From Arenicola marina (taxonomy: Eukaryota > Annelida > Polychaeta > Arenicolidae), in the NCBI GenBank assembly GCA_964019135.1, contig OZ025252.1, positions 10,060,823 through 10,124,822 on the forward strand: a stretch of DNA of 64,000 nt, given 5' to 3'. The notes beneath the pieces were generated by a model. That model made no database searches and was not told the origin of the DNA. It saw only the letters and a program-made list of their open reading frames with translations. The translations under genes were made by a program, and so were the position numbers. Shown here one piece after another: positions 58,347 through 64,000 of this stretch. The stretch's first letter is position 1. Each line of letters opens with the position of its first letter.

Positions 58347-61300
58347 GATATCAACGCATGTGGAATGTACGGATTCTTGTCATTGCAATATGCTTTGGAC
58401 TTCTAAACTTCCTGGCAATACTACGTGTAACTTTTCCGGGCCAAATGTAGTGAAATGAAACCCTGGCCAGGGTTGAGTTGCGGAGCACGATCAACCGCGA
58501 TCGACCGCCTCAGCGACAGTAGTCCCGCATCATAATATTCAACTCTGGACGACGATTCTTTTGAAATACGTGGGGATAACCCGTAAATATCGATGCATAC
58601 TAATTATCCTTTAGTTATCACTATTTTGCACTATTTAGAGTGGGCTGTTATTTCCAAATTAGGGTTAATTATTTAGTGGATATATGCCCGCAACAAATTG
58701 TTCGCGGCGGTCGATCGTGCTACGCAACTCAACCCAGGTGTGAAATGCGTGACCTCCTGCCACTGAAGGTGGATGTGAAGTTGTTGGCTGTCGTCTAACT
58801 ATGGTAACTAACACCCGGTGTCCGTTTCAGCTGGACTCCCTGCAGCAAGAGGCGGACCGCCTGGCAGAGGAAAAGCCGGAGGAGGCGGCGGCCATCCGGG
58901 AGAAGGTCGTACAGATCACAGAGCTGTGGCAGGAACTCAAACAGATGGTAAGGCCATCAGCATACGTGTCCAACTCGCTGTCCCCAAGGAATGAGATAAT
59001 TCGGAGAAAGCCAGTATAGAAATATATGGCTGCATGATAAGGAATTAGATACATGTACTACTAATAATAGACACTTGTGAAAGAAAACTTGTAATGATAT
59101 CGCTGGGTAGCGGCCATTGCCCCATGCCCCATCACTGATCGTGTCCCCGTCCTGCCTGTGCACCGTGCAGCTGAAGGTGCGTGACGAGCGCCTGGGCGAG
59201 GCCAACGAGCTGCAGAAGTTCCTGGGCGACCTGGACCACTTCCAGCAGTGGTTGACGCGCACCCAGACGACGATCGCCTCAGAGGACATCCCCCGGGACC
59301 TGGCGGAGGCCGAGCGCCTGCTGAGCGCCCACCAGCAGATCAAGGAGGAGATCGACGGCTACGCGCCGGACTACGCCAGGATGAAGGAGTACGGCCAGAA
59401 GGTGGTCGAGGGCCAGGAGGACGTCCAGTACATGTTCCTCAGAGAGGTCAGTCTGGGAGCCCCCATACCCCCAACCCACACCCCCACCCCACACCCCCTG
59501 GCTAGACTTCATATGGCGTTAATAGTTATGTCTGCCAACTCTCAACTTCCATTGCCCCAAGCTCGTATTCCTGTTTCATTACTAGTTCTTTCGGGTTCAA
59601 TTATTTTGGCGCGTAAACAATGGTTGCTTGGATGGGTAAGAGGATTTGTTTGTTGTGTGTAAACAGGTGTACAGTCGCCTGACTGGGGATAGAAGAATGT
59701 TTAGCTTGTCTGGGTTGGTGACTCGAGGTGTCTAGTTTCTCTGGGTGGGTACACCGGTATGTGATGATTGTGTTGTAAACAGGAGTGTCTGGTTTCTCAG
59801 GATAGTTAAACGGACTCTGGCATTGACTTGTAACGTTGATGTTGTTTGCAGCGCCTCAAGGCCCTGGACGATGGCTGGGAAGATGTGCAGAAGATGTGGG
59901 TCAACAAGAAGAATCTCCTCTCCCAGAGCCTCAACCTTCAGGTAAGTGACAATGGCGCATAACGCACTATGACAAGTGTGAATTGTCAAATCTAACAATT
60001 AGTGCTTGTTTATGCAATGTCGAAGTTTAACTCATTATTAATTAGATATTATATCGAGTGCACGCACTATGACCGGTGTCAGTTGTCAAATCTGTCAATA
60101 TGTGCTTGTTATGCGATGTCGAAGTTGATATGTATATATATATATCTCTATTTAAGATTATACGTGATTATACATGTAAGTTTCAATTTATATAAATTTT
60201 AATTTGTAATGGATTGGAGACCATGTATATGTTATATATATTATCAGTTATTGTCTTGTATGTGTAAAAATAAAAAATATCTACGCACAATGCGAATTTG
60301 AATTTGCTCATAACGGCTTGATTGTGTTGAGTTTGGGTTCTCCTCTGGCACCCAATGACATGACGTTGTTGTCTGTTACCAGCTCTTCATGCGGGACGCC
60401 ACCCAGGCCGAGGTCCTGCTTTCGCAACAAGACACCTTCCTCTCCAAGGAGGACGTGCCGGTAAGTCTCCGCTACAGCAAGGGGCAGGGCTGGAGTGTCC
60501 GGGGTGGACCGTTTGGGAGTGGGGTGGACTTCTATTTTCGAGGGCTAACTCTGCTACGGGAGTGAGGTGGATACTTTCATCTGTTTTTAGACTTACTCAT
60601 TTTTTTCTTCTTTTTACTACAAGTCTACCTACTTTTTTTATGGACTTTTATTTTACTTTTGAAAGTCTATTCTTTATTTTTGCTCGGGGTACTGTGGACA
60701 TAAATTCTGGAGCTGCAAGGGCGATACTTCTGATTCCTGGCCATTACACTTATACTTGCCCAAGTCCGTTCCTAGTCCTAGTCTCCTACGTTCTATTCCG
60801 ACAATACAGTCCATGCGGCAGATGCGACGTGCCAGACTCCATGTGTAGGCGGATTACGAAGCCAACTCCTTAGGATGATTCATTATCCCCACAGATTCCC
60901 TGTGTAGGCGTCAGGGATTTCGAAGCCAACTCCTTAGGATGATTCATTATCCCCACAGACTCCCTGTGTAGACGTCAGGGATTACGAAGCCGGCTCCTTA
61001 GGATGATTCATTATCCCCACAGACTCCCTGTGTAGGCGTCAGGGATTACGAAGCCGGCTCCTTAGGATGATTCATTATCCCCACAGACTCCCTGTGTAGG
61101 CGTCAGGGATTACGAAGCCGGCTCCTTAGGATGATTCATTATCCCCACAGACTCCCTGTGTAGGCGTCAGGGATTACGAAGCCGGCTCCTTAGGATAATT
61201 CATTATCCCCACAGACTCCCTGTGTAGGCGTCAGGGATTACGAAACTGGCTCCTTAGGATGATTCATTATCCCCACAGACTCCGTGTGTAGGCGTCAGGG

Positions 61301-64000
61301 ATTACGAAACTGGCTCCTTAGGATGATTCATTATCCCCACAGACTCCCTGTGTAGACGTCAGGGATTTCGAAGCCAACTCCTTAGGATGATTCATTATCC
61401 CCACAGATTCCCTGTGTAGGCGTCAGGGATTACGAAGCCGGCTCCTTAGGATAATTCATTATCCCCACAGACTCCCTGTGTAGGCGTCAGGGATTACGAA
61501 GCCGGCTCCTTAGGATGATTCATTATCCTCACAGACTCCATGAGTAGACGTCAGGGATTACGAAGCCGGCTCCTTAGGATGATTTATTATCCTCACAGAC
61601 TCACTGTGTAGGCGTCAGGGATTACGAAGCCGGCTCCTTAGGATAATTCATTATCCCCACAGACTCCCTGTGTAGGCGTCAGGGATTACGAAACTGGCTC
61701 CTTAGGATGATTCATTATCCCCACAGACTCCCTGTGTAGGCGTCAGGGATTACGAAACTGGCTCCTTAGGATGATTCATTATCCCCACAGACTCCCTGTG
61801 TAGGCGTCAGGGATTACGAAACTGGCTCCTTAGGATGATTCATTATCCCCACAGACTCCCTGTGTAGACGTCAGGGATTACGAAGCCGGCTCCTTAGGAT
61901 GATTCATTATCCTCCCAGACTCCGTGTGTAGGCGTCAGGGATTAACAAACCGGCTCCTTAGGATGATTCATTATCCCCCGACACTTTCTTTCCTACTTTG
62001 TTTTATTTATCTTTCTCTGTAGCTTCTTGCTCCCGGACAAAGCTATGCCGTGTCTGTTTTCCTTGTGTCTTCTTGGTTAAGTAAATATGTTCATTATATA
62101 GAATGAAGCAAACAATAATAATAACTTGTCTTTGCTCTACCTTATTCACGCTTAACCCCCTATTTCACATTGTAAATTGGAATATGGTGTAGTGTGTTTG
62201 GGTTGCAGATCTTAACTCAGTAACGTTTACTCACTATTTACTTAATGGTAGTGGTTGAGGGTGTGTAACTTATCATGTATGTTGTCCCAGTAAACCTGTA
62301 ACAGCCCATATCTATTCTGTATTGTGGCAGACCCCAAGTCCACCATTCATACGTATTTGTGTTTACTGTTAGCGTAAACAAGAGCTAAGCCGCGTACACC
62401 AAGGTCACGTTCAAAACAAAACTTTGTAAACAATATTAAATACAAACTTTGAACAGCATTATCTTCGGTGGTTTATCTCGTCATCATGTGGCCTTACCAC
62501 ATAACGTGTCTATATAATGTGGTCGACCAGTGGCCTTGATATGGCTGTAGAGCTAGTTGTGCTGCGGTGTTTGCGTGACCCTGGCGTGACCCTGGTGTAC
62601 GGCGGCCGTCCCCGTTCCTGTCACATGGCGTATTCACTGTCCATTGCAAGCTTTCTGGTCTTGTTTCCGTTGCACAGACAACTCCAGGAGTGCCGAGACA
62701 GGTAACACTTCCTGCCTGTCTGGCCGGCCCCGCCTAGTGCCACATGCAGTAGGAGGCCGTGCTTGTTCAACTGTCGGTTCATGCCTCTTCGTTCCACGCA
62801 GTTGTTGTCCATTTATTTATCCATCTTTTCACTGGCTGCATTTAGCATGTTTCTCCGACCCTTACCTCACACGACTGTAGTTTGAACCGTTTATCATTTA
62901 TCATTGATATGGTGGCCCTGTACATGTCGGTCTTCAGTCCGAAGACCTGAGATACGGGGATTACTGTTTGTGTGATGTAGGTTCGGTTACGGCATGACCC
63001 AAGTAGTTGATGGATCTCCCAGTCTACCCTTGACGGTGTCATACCTTCTATATGGACACCATGGACTAGTAATTGGGTCCACACGTTATGTGTCCTTTCA
63101 TGCGTATAACGAAATGGCCCTTCCTGCAAACAAGCCAGCATCTCCAAATGCCCGGACCACTTAACATGTGATAGGAAGCAAAGAGCCCGTGCGCCGACAG
63201 GGTGCTGACTACTGCCCTGTAATATTAGCCCTCTTGTGTCAGCTAGTTGACGACTAACATGGCCACCGGGCAAGTTTTCCGTAGTGTGTCCCACGAGTCC
63301 TCATGTGGTATAATTCCGATGATGTATATCTAGGCTAGTCTAGTGGTGTGAAACGTATCCTATGCCTCCCTCATAATAATAGCGTAACAGTCCCTCTCTT
63401 ACTGATGTTGTTAGTACGACGTGAGTGTTTGTATTTACATCTTTGCGTTGATCGTGGTGTTGTGCCATATATCCTCTGTCAATTGCCTCTTCGGTTACTT
63501 TGAAATACGTATATCTTAGATAGCCAACAAGTGCATCAAAACTATAATAGGAAGAACATAGAGCCACACGAAACCTCAAAGCACTTTACTAAAACACACT
63601 AATGTGAGTTTGATATTCGCGTGTCCTTGACCCTCTACTGAGTAATCACTGTTCACTTGTATTTATTGCTGGACCGAATCCAGGTGTGCTGATGTGTTTC
63701 CTAATGAGCATTCGTGCGAGTACGAATAATGTATAGATTCGGAAAATGGACCTAAATGGTTACCTAATTTGTGTTTACGTTTCCCCCCACCCCACCCTCG
63801 CCTCGCCTTCCTTAACGTGCCCCCCCCCCCCCCCCCACCCCGGTGCCCACTCCCACAGCACTCGCTGGAGGAGGCTGAGAACAAGATCAAGCAGCACGAT
63901 GCCTTCATCACGACGATGGACGCCAATGACGAGAAGATCAACGCCGTGCTGCAGTTCTCTGACCGCCTCCTGGACGAGGGCCACTTCGCCTCGGACAAGA
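30314..64000 (+). CDS. SPTBN1-like: Beta-spectrin, N-terminal half (23 coding exons; continues off the right edge)
   Basis: Beta-spectrin pairs with alpha-spectrin in the submembrane actin skeleton; its N-terminal tandem CH domains bind F-actin and its repeats bind alpha-spectrin and ankyrin. Exons join in phase to about 1239 residues of a protein usually near 2350. In order: leader (1-45) ending [17 protein letters not shown]1 (about 46-148, [37 protein letters not shown]); CH2 (about 161-270, [39 protein letters not shown]); then spectrin repeats from about residue 293 with typical W and HE/KH pairs ([39 protein letters not shown]). The ankyrin-binding repeat and PH domain lie outside the window. 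One intron (after exon 15) is GC-AG. There is one gene copy, and no break was found. Confidence 0.96.
30908..31715. repeat. 18-bp C-rich minisatellite in beta-spectrin intron 1
   Basis: About 45 units of the type CCCGCCCCCTCAATGGAC, CCCGGCCCTCTCATTGCA or close variants. The 18-base period keeps all frames open, which creates long but meaningless Pro/Ser-rich reading frames. The minus strand is G-rich (GGGCGGG). Confidence 0.95.
31740..32420. repeat. 31-32-bp C-rich minisatellite in beta-spectrin intron 1
   Basis: About 20 units containing CCCGCCCCCTGTATCACC and CACCTCTCGTAGCA. It follows the 18-bp array directly and shares its CCCGCCCC core. Confidence 0.93.
32421..33325. other. Sequence upstream of exon 1b; possible alternative promoter
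   Basis: About 900 bp between the C-rich arrays and exon 1b, with no recognised repeat. AATAAATATAG lies about 14 bases before the exon 1b start codon, too close to act as a TATA box if the exon has an ordinary leader. If exon 1b is a true first exon, its promoter should lie here. Confidence 0.35.
33326..33473 (+). CDS. SPTBN1-like: Beta-spectrin alternative first exon 1b
   Basis: Encodes [20 protein letters not shown], then [20 protein letters not shown] and IAGKIKALA, ending in phase 1 at GCAG/GTATAG. The last residues IKALA and the phase are identical to exon 1a, so it can replace exon 1a exactly. Vertebrate SPTBN1 also has alternative leaders joined at DEREAVQKKTF. The sequence before IKALA is unlike any leader I know. 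Confidence 0.72.
34440..34591 (+). CDS. SPTBN1-like: Beta-spectrin exon 2 (CH1, first half)
   Basis: Encodes [20 protein letters not shown], then [20 protein letters not shown] and [11 protein letters not shown]. This is the actin-binding CH1 core, close to vertebrate [15 protein letters not shown]. It runs from phase 1 to phase 0. Confidence 0.97.
34685..34812 (+). mobile_element. SINE B 3' fragment in beta-spectrin intron 2
   Basis: Resembles the body of the complete SINE B at 42.1 kb: GGGTAAAGCTCCACTATCC and CTTCTTTGCAACGAGAAA against GGATAAAGTTCCTATGTCC and CTTCTTTGCAAAGAGTAA. The tRNA-like head is missing or diverged. Confidence 0.6.
35190..35880. repeat. 18-bp C-rich minisatellite in beta-spectrin intron 2
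   Basis: About 35 units of the type CCCTCACAGCACCCTCCC, with earlier copies reading CCCGCCCCCTCACAGCACC. The motif is close to that of the 18-bp array in intron 1. Confidence 0.93.
35903..36080 (+). mobile_element. SINE A copy, diverged
   Basis: Head GCCTCCCTGGTGCAGTGG with A-box-like TGGTTAGTGCGG and B-box-like GGTTCGAATTC, followed by the GCCCTTGTAGGTACAACAGC tail region. It is clearly related to the 41.7-kb copy. Confidence 0.8.
36426..36599 (+). CDS. SPTBN1-like: Beta-spectrin exon 3 (CH1, second half)
   Basis: Encodes [20 protein letters not shown], then [20 protein letters not shown] and [18 protein letters not shown]. It completes CH1 in 58 whole codons. Confidence 0.98.
36795..37510. 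repeat. 35-bp minisatellite in beta-spectrin intron 3
   Basis: About 20 units of the type CAACGCCGCGGCTCTCATGT plus CTGCCCAGCCCTGTC, very homogeneous. It begins about 200 bases after exon 3. No exon sequence is present in the unit. Confidence 0.95.
37520..38020. repeat. Second, 35-bp-class minisatellite in beta-spectrin intron 3
   Basis: About 14 units containing GCTAGTGTCAGCGACAAAAG and ATATCTCGCTGTCAT, more diverged at the left end. It is unrelated in sequence to the preceding array. Confidence 0.9.
38021..41691. other. Beta-spectrin intron 3, middle part
   Basis: No exon recognised. Notable items are a short SINE B-like patch at 38640-38725 (TTCGAATCCCACCTGTG, then GGATAAAGCG), a CpG-rich patch at 39286-39560, poly-C runs at 39729-39742 and 40013-40029, and a moderately GC-rich stretch at 40180-40330. 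Confidence 0.5.
41692..41862 (+). mobile_element. SINE A copy, well preserved
   Basis: A tRNA-like head GGGGCCTCCCTGGTGTGG with A-box-like TGGTGATTAGCG and B-box GGGTTCAAACC, then CCTTGGCCCAGTTTAATCC and the tail CATAAAACACCAATTCACAC. This is the best reference copy of the family in the window. Confidence 0.88.
42098..42347 (+). mobile_element. SINE B, complete, with 15-bp target-site duplication
   Basis: Head GGGGCCGGCACGATGGCTCA with A-box-like GGCTCAGTGGATTAAAGCG and B-box GGTTCGAGCCCC, a body of about 150 bases, and a CCAA-repeat tail. It is flanked by a perfect ACCGCCACATCACCC duplication (42083-42097 and 42348-42362), which shows LINE-type insertion. Confidence 0.92.
42440..44910. repeat. 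Repeat-rich stretch with many TGACGTCA sites
   Basis: Begins with a TA/TGTA microsatellite (42520-42562) and an AAAGATCAAAGGTCAAGGTC segment. TGACGTCA or one-off forms recur near 43006-43025, 43342, 44235-44250, 44388-44398 and 44530-44556. Segments near 44370-44600 and 44680-44905 are diverged tandem copies about 310 bases apart. No coding region is recognised. Confidence 0.65.
45309..45481 (+). CDS. SPTBN1-like: Beta-spectrin exon 4 (CH1-CH2 linker and CH2 start)
   Basis: Encodes [20 protein letters not shown], then [20 protein letters not shown] and [17 protein letters not shown], with a split Arg codon. It follows the 8.7-kb intron, the largest in the coding part of the gene seen here. 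Confidence 0.98.
45694..45809 (+). CDS. SPTBN1-like: Beta-spectrin exon 5 (CH2)
   Basis: Encodes [20 protein letters not shown], then [18 protein letters not shown], with a split codon at each end. Typical CH2 sequence. Confidence 0.97.
46069..46181 (+). CDS. SPTBN1-like: Beta-spectrin exon 6 (CH2 end)
   Basis: Encodes [20 protein letters not shown], then [18 protein letters not shown]. It closes CH2 and leads into the first spectrin repeat. It ends in phase 0. Confidence 0.97.
46655..46842 (+). CDS. SPTBN1-like: Beta-spectrin exon 7 (repeat 1)
   Basis: Encodes [20 protein letters not shown], then [20 protein letters not shown] and [18 protein letters not shown]. The DLLEWIE and [12 protein letters not shown] pieces are hallmarks of beta-spectrin repeat 1. 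Confidence 0.97.
47396..47578 (+). CDS. SPTBN1-like: Beta-spectrin exon 8 (repeat 1)
   Basis: Encodes [20 protein letters not shown], then [20 protein letters not shown] and [20 protein letters not shown]. It is very close to vertebrate sequence ([20 protein letters not shown]). Confidence 0.98.
47605..49215. repeat. 34-bp minisatellite, about 47 copies, in beta-spectrin intron 8
   Basis: Units of TCCTGTACAGACGGCATGGT plus GCCTCATGTCTTAG begin about 25 bases after the exon 8 donor and fill nearly all the intron up to exon 9. Homogeneity is high, with occasional C/T and A/G variants and three shortened units. It encodes nothing meaningful. Confidence 0.96.
49288..49545 (+). CDS. SPTBN1-like: Beta-spectrin exon 9 (repeats 1-2)
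   Basis: Encodes [20 protein letters not shown], then [20 protein letters not shown] and [21 protein letters not shown] spectrin-repeat boundary with the invariant Trp in TWLSENQ. Confidence 0.98.
49831..49969 (+). CDS. SPTBN1-like: Beta-spectrin exon 10 (repeat 2)
   Basis: Encodes [20 protein letters not shown], then [20 protein letters not shown] and WMDEIK. The vertebrate counterpart is [20 protein letters not shown]. It ends in phase 0. Confidence 0.98.
50210..50345. repeat. 30-bp repeat in beta-spectrin intron 10
   Basis: About four to five units of CTATGTAACAGATGTGACAT plus CTGCAATGGT. Each unit contains the near-palindrome AGATGTGACATCT. Confidence 0.88.
50412..50577 (+). CDS. SPTBN1-like: Beta-spectrin exon 11 (repeats 2-3)
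   Basis: Encodes [20 protein letters not shown], then [20 protein letters not shown] and [15 protein letters not shown]. The [15 protein letters not shown] core is conserved. Confidence 0.97.
50846..51090 (+). CDS. SPTBN1-like: Beta-spectrin exon 12 (repeats 3-4)
   Basis: Encodes [20 protein letters not shown], then [20 protein letters not shown] and [20 protein letters not shown]. It ends in phase 0 at LLSKHK. Confidence 0.98.
51091..52969. other. Beta-spectrin intron 12, left part
   Basis: No exon, SINE or array recognised in about 1.9 kb of moderate GC content. Confidence 0.5.
52970..53530. repeat. About 46-bp minisatellite ending at the exon 13 branch-point region
   Basis: About 12 units of CATTTCGATATGTCTAACTG plus TAGTTGAAGGCCCATCGTTACCC-like sequence, more diverged to the left. 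The last partial unit supplies CTAAC about 22 bases before the exon 13 acceptor, where a branch point would be expected. Confidence 0.92.
53547..53747 (+). CDS. SPTBN1-like: Beta-spectrin exon 13 (repeat 4)
   Basis: Encodes [20 protein letters not shown], then [20 protein letters not shown] and [20 protein letters not shown]. It aligns residue for residue with the vertebrate AFEDEMSGRSGHFEQ start. Its acceptor follows directly on a minisatellite. Confidence 0.97.
54139..54255 (+). CDS. SPTBN1-like: Beta-spectrin exon 14 (repeat 5 start)
   Basis: Encodes [20 protein letters not shown], then [19 protein letters not shown]. The vertebrate counterpart is FQADADDIDAWMLDILKIVS. It is 39 whole codons. 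Confidence 0.97.
54600..54842 (+). CDS. SPTBN1-like: Beta-spectrin exon 15 (repeats 5-6), GC donor
   Basis: Encodes [20 protein letters not shown], then [20 protein letters not shown] and [17 protein letters not shown]. It is 81 whole codons. The donor is AAG/GCAAGT, the standard strong context for GC-AG introns. The nearby GT (GGCAA/GTACTG) would break the frame with exon 16. Confidence 0.96.
54905..56800. repeat. 50-bp and 68-bp minisatellite containing the exon 16 acceptor
   Basis: The left part has 50-base units (GTTACAGTGCTATCTCCCTC plus TATTCTGGGTGGTGTAGGAGAAG). The right part has about 68-base units with an added GAGTGGGTAGTGGCG. Units share a pyrimidine-rich stretch, then GGTGTAG/GAGAAG, the true acceptor plus the first six bases of exon 16; many copies read GTGG instead of GTAG. 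The array fills almost the whole intron, whose donor is GC. Confidence 0.96.
56801..57003 (+). CDS. SPTBN1-like: Beta-spectrin exon 16 (repeats 6-7)
   Basis: Encodes [20 protein letters not shown], then [20 protein letters not shown] and [20 protein letters not shown]. It begins directly at GTAG/GAGAAG, the last unit of the upstream array, and joins exon 15 as WITEK-EKLLHSM. Confidence 0.96.
57426..57522 (+). CDS. SPTBN1-like: Beta-spectrin exon 17 (repeat 7)
   Basis: Encodes [20 protein letters not shown], then [12 protein letters not shown]. It enters with a split Arg codon and ends in phase 0. Confidence 0.95.
57550..57960. repeat. AT-rich about 25-30-bp repeat in beta-spectrin intron 17
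   Basis: Irregular units of TGTATATATCAATATATTGT, then TCGCTGTATTGCTCTATACA. It shows spacing variation and gradual drift from left to right. Confidence 0.85.
58087..58215 (+). CDS. SPTBN1-like: Beta-spectrin exon 18 (repeat 8)
   Basis: Encodes [20 protein letters not shown], then [20 protein letters not shown] and QAR. It is nearly identical in pattern to vertebrate SWIREKTKVIESTQDLGNDL. Confidence 0.98.
58312..58345. repeat. TA microsatellite
   Basis: A run of about 15 TA dinucleotides in beta-spectrin intron 18. Confidence 0.95.
58831..58947 (+). CDS. SPTBN1-like: Beta-spectrin exon 19 (repeat 8)
   Basis: Encodes [20 protein letters not shown], then [19 protein letters not shown]. It is 39 whole codons. 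Confidence 0.96.
59171..59446 (+). CDS. SPTBN1-like: Beta-spectrin exon 20 (repeats 8-9)
   Basis: Encodes [20 protein letters not shown], then [20 protein letters not shown] and [19 protein letters not shown]. It matches vertebrate FLRDLDDFQSWLSRTQTAIASEDM. Confidence 0.98.
59852..59941 (+). CDS. SPTBN1-like: Beta-spectrin exon 21 (repeat 9)
   Basis: Encodes [20 protein letters not shown] plus [10 protein letters not shown]. It is 30 whole codons with GTAAGT at the donor. Confidence 0.97.
60383..60460 (+). CDS. SPTBN1-like: Beta-spectrin exon 22 (repeat 9-10)
   Basis: Encodes [20 protein letters not shown] plus SKEDVP. It is 26 whole codons. The next exon lies 3.4 kb away, beyond a 64-bp array. 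Confidence 0.96.
60840..61978. repeat. 64-bp minisatellite in beta-spectrin intron 22
   Basis: About 17.5 units of ACTCCCTGTGTAGGCGTCAG, then GGATTACGAAGCCGGCTCCT and TAGGATGATTCATTATCCCCACAG. Every unit ends in CCCCACAG, an acceptor-like string, about 2 kb before the true acceptor of exon 23. Confidence 0.96.
61979..63858. other. Beta-spectrin intron 22, right part
   Basis: No exon or known repeat was recognised. It ends in a long C-rich run (63782-63857) that forms the pyrimidine tract of exon 23. Confidence 0.55.
63859..64000 (+). CDS. SPTBN1-like: Beta-spectrin exon 23 (cut by window end)
   Basis: Encodes [20 protein letters not shown], then [20 protein letters not shown] and GHFASDK before the window ends. 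The vertebrate counterpart is FMTTMDANEEKINAVV. The acceptor is preceded by a 17-20-base poly-C run. Confidence 0.97.

Noticed and set aside
59248-59505. Alternative-frame protein over beta-spectrin exon 20 and similar GC-rich overlaps
   Set aside because: Shadow frames of genuine GC-rich exons; the beta-spectrin frame is conserved and phase-consistent.
60820-60850. Exon 22 end (GACGTGCC) copied at the start of the 64-bp array
   Set aside because: Only eight bases match and the donor is not included, so this is within chance. I did not count it among the junction-bearing arrays.

Overview
This is animal genomic DNA. It holds two divergently transcribed, intron-rich protein-coding genes, both cut by the window edges. 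On the minus strand, about 0.5-16.6 kb carries 21 exons of claspin (CLSPN), the S-phase checkpoint adaptor that presents CHK1 to ATR; its C-terminal part lies beyond the left edge. On the plus strand, 30.3-64.0 kb carries 23 coding exons, plus one alternative first exon, of a conventional beta-spectrin, running from the N-terminus through the actin-binding domain into about the ninth spectrin repeat; the rest lies beyond the right edge. Every exon call was checked by splice phase: each junction joins in frame from the start codon onward. I see no bacterial genes, no CRISPR array, no rRNA and no free-standing tRNA gene.

The organism is an invertebrate, neither insect-like nor nematode-like: introns are long, GT-AG (with one GC-AG), and full of minisatellites and small SINE/MITE-type repeats. 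From memory, minisatellites spanning exon-intron boundaries were described in amphioxus (Adh locus, called 'mirages'), so a cephalochordate is my first guess. A lophotrochozoan is not excluded, and nothing here settles it.

Layout. 0.5-13.3 kb: claspin exons 21 to 2, including a tandem four-exon duplication near the N-terminus. 13.3-16.6 kb: claspin intron 1 with a SINE and an inverted-repeat element, then exon 1. 16.64-16.76 kb: claspin promoter with two E2F-type sites. 16.8-22 kb: satellite-bearing and nested inverted-repeat elements. 22-29 kb: mostly unrecognised intergenic DNA with a small piggyBac-like remnant. 29.4-30.3 kb: CpG-rich probable beta-spectrin promoter and leader. 30.3-36.6 kb: both N-terminal exons and CH1, separated by C-rich arrays. 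36.6-45.3 kb: one large intron with minisatellites, SINEs and a TGACGTCA-rich stretch. 45.3-64 kb: CH2 and spectrin-repeat exons, with long arrays in several introns.

The most striking feature is that minisatellite units repeatedly contain a copy of the neighbouring splice junction. The donors of claspin exons 14, 17 and 21 and the acceptor of beta-spectrin exon 16 are each embedded in a tandem array, and the branch-point region of beta-spectrin exon 13 appears to be as well. The exon 17 array alone holds roughly 60 strong copies of the real donor. How the splicing machinery picks the true site among the decoys is an open question that can be tested from this locus.
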